Origin: an uncultured Saprospiraceae bacterium
GTDB lineage: Bacteria; Bacteroidota; Bacteroidia; Chitinophagales; Saprospiraceae
Length of the DNA: 64,000 nt
Assembly: GCA_938015435.1 (NCBI GenBank)
Contig: CALLPN010000002.1
Location: 1 to 64,000, forward strand
Direction: 5' to 3'
Below the pieces are notes generated by a model. That model was not told the origin of the DNA. It was given only the letters and a program-made list of their open reading frames with translations, and did not search any database. A program made the position numbers and the translations under genes. Positions 8,801 to 16,423 of the stretch are shown here, piece after piece (the stretch's first letter is position 1; each line of letters begins with the position of its first letter).

Positions 8801-10024
8801 ATGATAGATAACTTTCATATAATCACACTTACGCACCAAACGATCAAAGTAGATCAGATTGGTCACTTTGTCGTGAAGCATCAGTCTAAAGACGATCTTC
8901 GTGATAAGCTGACGCAGGTCAAAGATGAATATAATATAAATGAAATAGTATATCTATCGACCTGTAATAGAGTAAGTTACATCCTATACAGTGAAGCTGA
9001 ATTGAATGAAAATTTTCTTAAAAAATTTTTCCATTCTATTAATGTTGAGCTTAGTGAAGATAGGCTCAACAAACTCACAAACTTCGTCAGACTTTACTCA
9101 GGCATAAAGGCGATCAATCACTTATTTGAATTGAGTGCGTCCATAGACAGTCTTGTAGTAGGAGAAAGAGAGATCTTCCGTCAATATAGAGAAGCTTACG
9201 AACAAAGTGTTCAATGGAAACTAGCAGGAGACCACTTACGTATGCTAGATAAGTATACCGTGACTACTGCCAAAGAGATATATGCTAATACTAAGATCGG
9301 AGAAAAACCGCTATCCATAGTATCACTTGCTATTAAGCGTATGCTTAATATCAATCCAAATTCTAGTCAGCGAGTACTTCTCGTAGGAGCTGGAGAGACT
9401 AATAGATTGGTGGGTAAGTTTCTCAAAAAATATGAATTTTCAGATATCACGATATTCAATAGATCTCTTGACAATGCTCAGGAACTGTCAGACACACTAG
9501 GAGCTAAAGCATATCACATTAGTGAGTTATCAAACTATGATCAAGGTTTTGACATATTGGTAGTCTGTACCGGATCCACTGAAGCTATCATTTCAACAGA
9601 TATTTACAGCCAACTCATCCATCGAGATGAAAGCAAAAAAATAGTCATCGATCTGTCAGTTCCTCACAATGTAGATGAAAGCGTACAGACTGGATTCGAC
9701 ATGCATTATATCAGTATAGAACAACTAAGAACATTAGCTGAGCAGAATCTCGAGCATCGTAAGAATGAAATCGGATCAGCAAAGAAAATCATTAAAGGTC
9801 GTCTTTTCGAATTTCAGAAAGTATACCAGCAACGTCAAATCGAAAAGGCATTTCATAGAATTCCACAAGAGATGAAAGCTATCAAAGAAAGAGCAGTTAA
9901 CTCTGTCTATGCAAAGCAAATCGATGCGTTAGATGATAATGCCAAATCACTAGTACTCGAAATGATGAATTACATGGAGAAAAAATGTGTAAGCGTTCCG
10001 ATGAAAGTGGCTAAGGAAATATAG
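8801..10024 (+). CDS. hemA: Glutamyl-tRNA reductase
   Basis: The 407-aa enzyme reduces glutamyl-tRNA(Glu) to glutamate-1-semialdehyde, the first committed step of C5-pathway haem synthesis in the cytoplasm. The catalytic cysteine lies in YLSTCNRV (Cys55), the conserved SLVVGEREIFRQYREAY follows near residue 110, and the NADPH-binding Rossmann domain contains LLVGAGETNRLVGKF near 198. The C-terminal helical dimerisation domain (about 310-407) is present. Length agrees with the family. In many Bacteroidota hemA is followed by hemC and hemD; here it stands alone, facing the convergent MaoC-like gene. Confidence 0.95.
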   Translation: MIDNFHIITLTHQTIKVDQIGHFVVKHQSKDDLRDKLTQVKDEYNINEIVYLSTCNRVSYILYSEAELNENFLKKFFHSINVELSEDRLNKLTNFVRLYSGIKAINHLFELSASIDSLVVGEREIFRQYREAYEQSVQWKLAGDHLRMLDKYTVTTAKEIYANTKIGEKPLSIVSLAIKRMLNINPNSSQRVLLVGAGETNRLVGKFLKKYEFSDITIFNRSLDNAQELSDTLGAKAYHISELSNYDQGFDILVVCTGSTEAIISTDIYSQLIHRDESKKIVIDLSVPHNVDESVQTGFDMHYISIEQLRTLAEQNLEHRKNEIGSAKKIIKGRLFEFQKVYQQRQIEKAFHRIPQEMKAIKERAVNSVYAKQIDALDDNAKSLVLEMMNYMEKKCVSVPMKVAKEI

Positions 10025-10207
10025 TGAATTAAAGGTGTTAGCTTTTCAAATTTTAGATTGCTTTTTCATTTGAAATGATACTCTTAGCTTAGTAAAATGA
10101 ATTGCAATCTTTAACGCGCAATTCTAAGTTAATATAAGCGATTAGAAGATAAGGTATTCAAAGATATTCTCCAACTTTCCCTATACATCTTATCAGCTAT
10201 TATATTC

Positions 10208-10693
10208 CTAATTATAAATTTGAATCAAAAACTCAGCAACACAAGCTGGTTTATCATCATCTTTGATTTCAGTTGTGATATGTACCTTTATTCTTGCCCC
10301 TCCTTCGACTACCTCGTAACCTAGCAGTTCGACTTTCCCTCTCACAAAACTATTTACAGGAACAGCTTTAGGAAATCTAACACGATCAAAGCCATAATTT
10401 AGTCCCATTTCAGCGTCATTGATATGAAGAGTTTCGTATGTAAACTTAGGAATCAATGATAAAATTAAAAATCCTTGGGCTACAATTGTTCCATATGGAG
10501 AATGGTCAGCTGCTGCTATTGGATCTGTGTATATCCATTGCTGATCCAAGGTACCAGTTGCAAATGCATCGATATTTTTTTGCTCTATTTGAATCCATTC
10601 AGTGATACCTACAGTTTTTCCAACATATGCAGTTAGATCTGATACTTTGTCCACCTTTGTATTAAATGCCTTTTCCATAATCCTCTTATCCAT
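10208..10693 (-). CDS. MaoC/NodN-like hot-dog fold protein lacking canonical histidines
   Basis: The protein (about 161 aa from this start) aligns with NodN/MaoC-type hydratases: an entry helix (VSDLTAYVGKTVGITEWIQI), the hydratase segment LDQQWIYTDP, then SPYGTIVAQGFLILSLIP. Family members normally read DHQWIHVDP and TIAHGFL. Here the hydratase-motif His is Tyr and the AHG His is Gln, while the Asp is kept. Classical (R)-enoyl-CoA hydratase chemistry uses that Asp/His pair, so activity may be altered or lost. The start at 10693 is preferred because GGGGG lies about 9 nt upstream; a start at 10738 would add 15 residues. It lies convergent to hemA. Confidence 0.78.
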   Translation of the reverse strand: MDKRIMEKAFNTKVDKVSDLTAYVGKTVGITEWIQIEQKNIDAFATGTLDQQWIYTDPIAAADHSPYGTIVAQGFLILSLIPKFTYETLHINDAEMGLNYGFDRVRFPKAVPVNSFVRGKVELLGYEVVEGGARIKVHITTEIKDDDKPACVAEFLIQIYN

Positions 10694-10848
10694 TTTTAAT
10701 ATCCCCCATATTGGGGCCGATACTTCGTTATGCAACATAATAATAGCTGATTTTTTGGAGTTATTGCTCAGATTTAACAGAATTGATAATGTATTTTAAA
10801 CAATAGCATAGATATTACGATTAATTGATCAAACAATAGCCAAGAATC

Positions 10849-12075
10849 ATGTCAAAGACTATAATAGTGGGAGCAGGCGTAGCAGGTCTCACTGCCGCAT
10901 ATTATCTTCAAAAAGCAGATAAAGACTATATCCTCATAGAAGCAACTAACCGTGTCGGTGGTAGAATCAAAACTGACTCTGCTAATGGTTATCTTATGGA
11001 TCGTGGATTTCAAGTGTTTCTTACTGCCTATCCAGAAGCTCAAAAAGTACTTGACTACGATAGCTTGAATCTAAAAGCATTTGATCCTGGAGCTATATTA
11101 CTCAGGGATAATGGAAAGATTGGGTACATCGGCGATCCACTGAGAAAGTTTTCAAGCCTAATCCCTACATTGACTACAAATGCTGCTAGCATCTCCGACA
11201 AGTTTAGAATACTAAGCACAAAAACAGAGTTAGCTAAAAAAACGATAGCTGAGATATTCTCAAGTGAAGAGAAATCTACCATGAACGCACTAAAAGAAGA
11301 TTACGGCTTCAGTGATAAAATCATCACTGAATTTCTTCAACCGTTTTATGCGGGTATCTTTCTAGAGAATGAGTTATCTACAAGTCGAAGAATGTTTGAC
11401 TTTGTATTTAAGATGTTCTCCGAGGGTGAAGCTGCGATACCAGCACTAGGCATGGAAGAGATACCTAAACAATTAGCCTCACATCTTGATCCTAAAAAAA
11501 TACAATACAATACTAAAGTAGAAAAGGTAAAAGGAAATGTAGTACATTTTAAAAATGGCGAGTCGATAACAGCTGATCACATTATTATTGCGACAGAAGC
11601 AACTGGAATTTGCAGCCTTTATGCTGAAACTCAAAATGAATATAGATCTACAACCAATTTATATTTTTCATGCGACCAACCTCCATTCAAGCAAAATGCT
11701 ATCGCATTAAATGGAAATCCAAATGCGCTCGTAAATAATATGGTTTGTATGAGCAAAAACGCTAGTTGTTACGCACAAAAAGGAAACCTTATATCCGTAT
11801 CATTAAAAGAAGGCGCCGTATATGATAAAGCTACTATTGCTTCACAGGTGAAGTCCGAATTATCTCAATGGGTTACGAATGCCAAAGATTGGAATCACTT
11901 AAAAACTTATAAAATAAAATATGCCCTACCCAATCAAGATAAGATTACTAATTCTAACATTCTAGAGGTAGACAATAAGATGACTATCATAGGAGATCAC
12001 GTTATGAATGGATCCATAAATGCGGCTATGAAAAGTGGTCGATTGGGAGCTGAGAGAGTAATATCTCTAGGTTAA
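10849..12075 (+). CDS. NAD(P)/FAD-dependent amine oxidase-like oxidoreductase
   Basis: The 408-aa protein opens with a dinucleotide-binding motif GAGVAGLTAAYYLQ at residues 7-20, followed by ATNRVGGRIKTD, the GR-rich FAD-contacting motif of the flavin amine oxidase, phytoene desaturase and protoporphyrinogen oxidase superfamily. A C-terminal segment with GDHVMNGSINAAMKSGRLGAE is the second FAD-binding stretch. It is shorter than most desaturases and has no carotenoid or late-haem genes adjacent, so the substrate is open. It is transcribed divergently from the MaoC-like gene. hemA lies nearby, but a haem role is not shown. Confidence 0.85.
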   Translation: MSKTIIVGAGVAGLTAAYYLQKADKDYILIEATNRVGGRIKTDSANGYLMDRGFQVFLTAYPEAQKVLDYDSLNLKAFDPGAILLRDNGKIGYIGDPLRKFSSLIPTLTTNAASISDKFRILSTKTELAKKTIAEIFSSEEKSTMNALKEDYGFSDKIITEFLQPFYAGIFLENELSTSRRMFDFVFKMFSEGEAAIPALGMEEIPKQLASHLDPKKIQYNTKVEKVKGNVVHFKNGESITADHIIIATEATGICSLYAETQNEYRSTTNLYFSCDQPPFKQNAIALNGNPNALVNNMVCMSKNASCYAQKGNLISVSLKEGAVYDKATIASQVKSELSQWVTNAKDWNHLKTYKIKYALPNQDKITNSNILEVDNKMTIIGDHVMNGSINAAMKSGRLGAERVISLG

Positions 12076-12081
12076 GATTTT

Positions 12082-12112
12082 GATCTCCGAGAATTTAGAA
12101 AACTCGGAGATC
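12082..12112. terminator. Hairpin between convergent genes
   Basis: A perfect 10-bp stem (gatctccgag / ctcggagatc) with an 11-nt A/T loop lies 6 nt past the oxidoreductase stop and about 18 nt before the stop of the convergent T9SS gene. A T run appears about 12 nt downstream on the plus strand. It may terminate transcription from both directions. Confidence 0.6.
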
Positions 12113-12130
12113 CTGACTACATCTTTTTTT

Positions 12131-14572
12131 CTAATTCTTTGCTATTTTGGCTACTTGTATGCCATCTGCATATCGTAGCGTCAATAGTAATATTCCATTA
12201 TGATTAATCTCACTGACATTAAAGCTATTGTTCATTACTTTCTGTGACGACAATAATTTACCTTGGAGATTATAAATTTCTACAGTTTCAAATTTGATAT
12301 CCGAATCAATAAAAACTTCATTCGAGGCAGGATTAGGGTATAGCAATGGACTAACATCATCAATCTCATTTTTTACTCCTACCACACCAATTTCAGTCAC
12401 TAAAGTATTCTTAGTTTCATTGGTAACGATGGCTGCATTTTGATCAAAAAATATTTCGGCAAAATTTGTGATTTCTGTATTTTCAGCTAGTCCACTCTTA
12501 TGGTCAATAGAATACATTATATAACCATGACTCATTGGTTCATTACTGATAGAATCTGGCAGTTCAATATTGGCAAACTCGAATGAGACCAATCCATCTA
12601 CCATCGTTACCGATGTAAGATCATGACTTGCTTTAACGATTTTCATTGTATTCCAATCGAGGTCTCCATCGAGTTGATCTTTTATGACTACGTCTTGTGC
12701 AGGAAAGTTTCCAGTATTCTGAAACCTAACACGATAGTGTAATGACTGATCGAACAATGTTAAATAGTCTTCACCTACTCCTATAGGAAAAACTGCTTTA
12801 TCATTAGGATCAAAACTACATCTTAGCTCATTAGACAAATCTATAATATTACTATCTACCGTTTCACCAGTTACAATATCTTGCATATACACCTTCACTT
12901 TTATACCTAATATATCTCCAGTGAAATCTTCAGATGGCATATCTATCTCTAATTCTAATTCCTGTTGAGTAAGAGGATCCATAGCACCCAACATTCTTGA
13001 TGACAATAATGAATCTATAACATCATCTCCAATAGAAGTCATTACAAAATCAACCTTGACTTCATAAGCGCTAGGACTAAGATTAGTTACATCAATAGAG
13101 AACTCAGTAGTGCGATTACAAACGTAGGTATCCGCAAATGCTAAAGCTTCTACATGTACAGTGTTTTCATCTATAAACTTCACAGGAAAACATATTGTGT
13201 CCACATACAAATACTGTGTATTCACTAAAACATCTTCAGAAGGATATTCAAATATTGAACTTATAAATTCTACTTTATTTTCGCCTTCTTCCATAGACAC
13301 CGATACATATTCCGAAGATCCTCCAAAATAAATAAAAGCATCATTGGTTTCAAATATTGAATTTGGAATGAAATATTCTAAGTCATCCTTGATATCATTA
13401 CAATTGATATCTGCAAAGGCACACAAATAATTAATGGGTCGTCTCTCGTCTTCTACAATGATTAATTTGCCTTGATTGTTATCATATCTACTATAATTAT
13501 ACAATAAGATATCTCCGGTCCCATTCACTATAGCAGTACGTCCTTGATAGTCGTCAAACAGTTCTGTAGTTACTCCAATCTTTCGCTCAATCCACACGTC
13601 AACATCAATTTGAGAATATATACTCATTGCCGTTTCTTGCGTTGAAGCATTAATAAAACTGGCCGAAAAAGAAGTACCATCTGAAGTAAGGTAGATGCTA
13701 TTTACATTCCAACTATTTGGTGGTAAATGATCTGGCCATAGTTCGATGGAATTTCTGACCCATGTATTATTAACATTCTCATAGACCTTGATATATTTTC
13801 CTTTCCTACTTGCACCAACGAATACATTCCCATTATCAGACATTTGTACTGAAGTAAATTCTTCTTCTATTATTGATGGCCTTAGATTCCACTGCTCATC
13901 TTCATAGTCCCAAGTTGTAACAATACCTGGATCAGTAGAATTGTTAAATGTAGAGGTAGCAATAATCAATGTATTCCCATCTTCAGATAAATCTATAGCC
14001 TCCCCTAAATACAAACCAACTGAACCATTAAAAATTTGACCCTTCTGAATCCATTGATCTCCATTAAATTCGTATACTATTGCACTTCCTAAATTATTAT
14101 TTGATTTAGGTTCTCCAAATACAACCGTATTTCCATCAGAAGAAATTGCTACATCATTGGGGTTTGCATTTGTACTTCCATTCTGAGCCGAATCTATTCT
14201 CTGTCCAACTTGCACCCATTCCGATCCAATATATTCGTAAATAATAATATACGTCTGAAAAGATCCAACTCCTTGTCTGTTAAATAATAGACATCTCTTA
14301 CCATCTGCTGAAAGCTTAACAGTCGGCGAAAGACCAGTACCCACAGGACTATCAAGTGAACTGTCTAAAACATATTGTCCATCTATTTTTTTATAAAAAA
14401 AGACATCCTCTCCAATTGAATTCCTGGATATTACTAAAGTGCTATTATCCAATGACAAATCAAAACTAGTTGCAAAAAAAGTTCCTGAATCATTTATTAT
14501 TTCTTGCAATACCGTTTGAGCATTGACATTGATAATTATAAAAGTTAATATTAAAAAAATGTAATTTTTCAT
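12131..14572 (-). CDS. Secreted T9SS type A sorting-domain protein with beta-propeller-like N-terminus
   Basis: The 813-aa protein has a signal peptide (MKNYIFLILTFIIINVNAQ). Residues about 25-390 hold repeated units with SxDGN(T/V) turns (LSADGKRC, ISSDGNTV, LSEDGNTL, LTSDGTSF) typical of WD40/FG-GAP-like propellers. About 600-720 is a conserved Bacteroidota domain beginning CSFDPNDKAVFP and containing YRVRFQNTGNFPAQDV (DUF7619/DUF11-like). The last ~75 residues (LLYPNPASNEVFIDS...) form a T9SS C-terminal signal for outer-membrane translocation and surface attachment. It shares the DPNDKAV domain with the protein at 20122-24300. Its ligand is unknown; an adhesive or structural surface role is inferred. 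Confidence 0.88.
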   Translation of the reverse strand: MKNYIFLILTFIIINVNAQTVLQEIINDSGTFFATSFDLSLDNSTLVISRNSIGEDVFFYKKIDGQYVLDSSLDSPVGTGLSPTVKLSADGKRCLLFNRQGVGSFQTYIIIYEYIGSEWVQVGQRIDSAQNGSTNANPNDVAISSDGNTVVFGEPKSNNNLGSAIVYEFNGDQWIQKGQIFNGSVGLYLGEAIDLSEDGNTLIIATSTFNNSTDPGIVTTWDYEDEQWNLRPSIIEEEFTSVQMSDNGNVFVGASRKGKYIKVYENVNNTWVRNSIELWPDHLPPNSWNVNSIYLTSDGTSFSASFINASTQETAMSIYSQIDVDVWIERKIGVTTELFDDYQGRTAIVNGTGDILLYNYSRYDNNQGKLIIVEDERRPINYLCAFADINCNDIKDDLEYFIPNSIFETNDAFIYFGGSSEYVSVSMEEGENKVEFISSIFEYPSEDVLVNTQYLYVDTICFPVKFIDENTVHVEALAFADTYVCNRTTEFSIDVTNLSPSAYEVKVDFVMTSIGDDVIDSLLSSRMLGAMDPLTQQELELEIDMPSEDFTGDILGIKVKVYMQDIVTGETVDSNIIDLSNELRCSFDPNDKAVFPIGVGEDYLTLFDQSLHYRVRFQNTGNFPAQDVVIKDQLDGDLDWNTMKIVKASHDLTSVTMVDGLVSFEFANIELPDSISNEPMSHGYIMYSIDHKSGLAENTEITNFAEIFFDQNAAIVTNETKNTLVTEIGVVGVKNEIDDVSPLLYPNPASNEVFIDSDIKFETVEIYNLQGKLLSSQKVMNNSFNVSEINHNGILLLTLRYADGIQVAKIAKN

Positions 14573-14719
14573 TCCAATAGCATTTTAAGAAAGGTTCTAA
14601 TAATATCTAAGCTTTAAATATAGATAATTTAAAATTCATATACTTTACCTTCTATAAATCTTCTGTTGTCGATGACCACTCGATAAATGAGACTTCCAAT
14701 AAATTCAATACAAAGCAAA

Positions 14720-14750
14720 AAAATGCCCAAGAATTATTCTTGGGCATTTT
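14720..14750 (-). terminator. Intrinsic terminator of the fatty-acid oxidation genes
   Basis: A near-perfect palindrome with left arm aaaatgcccaagaa and right arm ttcttgggcatttt lies 25 nt past the thiolase stop on the minus strand. Stem GC core tgcccaag/cttgggca is flanked by A and T runs on both sides, as in a rho-independent terminator. It lies upstream of the next minus-strand gene and so separates the two units. Confidence 0.85.
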
Positions 14751-14774
14751 ATATATCCTAGTTTAAGAAAATTC

Positions 14775-15947
14775 TTACTTCAGCAACTCATATATCCCTG
14801 CGATTCCTTGACCGCCACCGACACATGCGGTTACCATTCCATATTTGTTTCCTCTTCGTCTCATTTCATGCATGAGCTGTATTGATAGCTTTGCTCCGGT
14901 ACATCCAAGTGGATGACCTAATGCTATAGCTCCACCATTGACATTTGTCTTTTCGATATCGATACCTGCTTGATCAATCACTGCAAGTCCTTGTGATGCG
15001 AATGCTTCATTCAACTCTATTAGATCGATGTCATCCATCTTAAGTCCTGCTTGCTTCAGTGCCTTAGGGATCGCCACACATGGCCCTATACCCATATATA
15101 GTGGCTCTACTCCACCCACTGCACAACTCATTAACCTTGCTTCTGGTTCGAGTCCTAATTCATTGACCATCTCTTCACTCATTACGATTACGAATGCCGC
15201 TCCATCAGAAGTTTGCGAACTGTTGCCCGCTGTTACGATTCCACCATTTTTGAATGCCGCTCTTAGTCTTCCTAGACCAGCCATACTTGTTCCTCTTCTT
15301 AGACCTTCGTCAACAGATACCGTATGAGTCATCTCTACCCTCTTACCATCTTTTACAAATACTTCTTCAACTTCGATCGGTACGATCTGATCAGTAAAAT
15401 ATCCATTGTCGATAGCTTTCTCTGCATTAGTATGTGATCTTACTGCAAATTCATCAGCCATCTCACGAGTAATACCGTACTTCTTAGCTACAGCTTCTGC
15501 CGTCGCACCCATACTTACCGAGTAGTTGATATTTTCCATTGCAGCTTCGTAACTAGGAGTCAGTTTGTATCCTGTCATCGGTACATGACTCATGCTCTCA
15601 GCACCACCAGCAATATAGCAATGTCCCATGCCTGCCGCTATTTTTCCTGCGGCTATTGCGATAGTCTCAAGGCCTGATGCACAGAATCTATTTACCGTCA
15701 TTCCTGCTACATCTTTACCTAATGCTCTTGCAGAAATATTTCTGGCCATGTTGAGACCTTGCTCACCTTCTGGCATTGCACAACCTACGATTACATCATC
15801 GATTCTACTTGGATCCAATGAAGGAACTGTTGACATTAAATGCTTAATTACTCGCACTGCAAGATCCTCAGATCTCATATTTTTAAATCCACCTTTTTTA
15901 GCTTTTCCAACAGCGGATCTATACCCTTTAACTATATATGATTTCAT
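14775..15947 (-). CDS. fadA: Acetyl-CoA C-acyltransferase (beta-ketothiolase)
   Basis: The 390-aa enzyme performs thiolytic cleavage of 3-ketoacyl-CoA in the last step of beta-oxidation. The acyl-accepting cysteine is in NRFCASGLETI (Cys89); GGAIALGHPLGCTGAK near 340-355 supplies the catalytic His, and CVGGGQG near 375-381 the second Cys. Length is standard. It lies downstream of the FadN-type gene on the same strand with a small four-helix-bundle gene between, and is closed by a strong terminator. The paaGHI genes 8.5 kb away lack a thiolase, which this enzyme could supply. Confidence 0.95.
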   Translation of the reverse strand: MKSYIVKGYRSAVGKAKKGGFKNMRSEDLAVRVIKHLMSTVPSLDPSRIDDVIVGCAMPEGEQGLNMARNISARALGKDVAGMTVNRFCASGLETIAIAAGKIAAGMGHCYIAGGAESMSHVPMTGYKLTPSYEAAMENINYSVSMGATAEAVAKKYGITREMADEFAVRSHTNAEKAIDNGYFTDQIVPIEVEEVFVKDGKRVEMTHTVSVDEGLRRGTSMAGLGRLRAAFKNGGIVTAGNSSQTSDGAAFVIVMSEEMVNELGLEPEARLMSCAVGGVEPLYMGIGPCVAIPKALKQAGLKMDDIDLIELNEAFASQGLAVIDQAGIDIEKTNVNGGAIALGHPLGCTGAKLSIQLMHEMRRRGNKYGMVTACVGGGQGIAGIYELLK

Positions 15948-16010
15948 AATTATTTAGATTTTGAGAGTTTGAGAGAATGCGATTATGCGACTTCCAAACT
16001 TCATGTTTTT

Positions 16011-16376
16011 TTATTTTTTTTTATTAACAAGACCATTCATAAATGCAATTATCATTCGTTTAAGATGATTCGTTTTTTCAAGTATTTCATTTAATTTTTT
16101 CTCTTTAATGTACCTCAAATCAAATGACAAAAAAAGCTGAGTCTCTACTTCACACAATGAACCTAATGAAATAGATAAAAATCTAGTAAACTGAGCATCA
16201 CTTTGATACGCACTTCCCTCACCTATATTTGAAGCAATCGAAGTTGCTGCTCTTCTAAGTTGCGATGCAAGATTAAATCTTTCATCTGCGGGAAAACTAT
16301 CAGTTACATTCTTAATAATTAAATTAAGAGATCTAGCTGAATGCCAAATTTTTAAATTTATATATTCATGCTTCAT
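16011..16376 (-). CDS. Four-helix-bundle (S23 / 23S rRNA intervening-sequence-type) protein
   Basis: The 121-aa protein matches the S23/IVP family: it starts with HEYINLKIWHSARSLNLII, then FPADERFNLASQLRRAATSIASNIGEGSAY, then FTRFLSISLGSLCEVETQLF. These are all-alpha pentamer-forming proteins first found inside intervening sequences of 23S rRNA genes, but common as stand-alone genes in Bacteroidota. Function is unknown; nucleic acid binding has been proposed. Here it lies between the FadN-type gene and fadA on the same strand, 47 nt after the former. The flanks are AT-rich, and no rRNA sequence was seen, so it is an insertion into a metabolic operon rather than an rRNA intron. Confidence 0.88.
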   Translation of the reverse strand: MKHEYINLKIWHSARSLNLIIKNVTDSFPADERFNLASQLRRAATSIASNIGEGSAYQSDAQFTRFLSISLGSLCEVETQLFLSFDLRYIKEKKLNEILEKTNHLKRMIIAFMNGLVNKKK

Positions 16377-16423
16377 TGTACAAGTCTAATCTCAATCTCT
16401 TATAATCGCACACTCCCATAATC

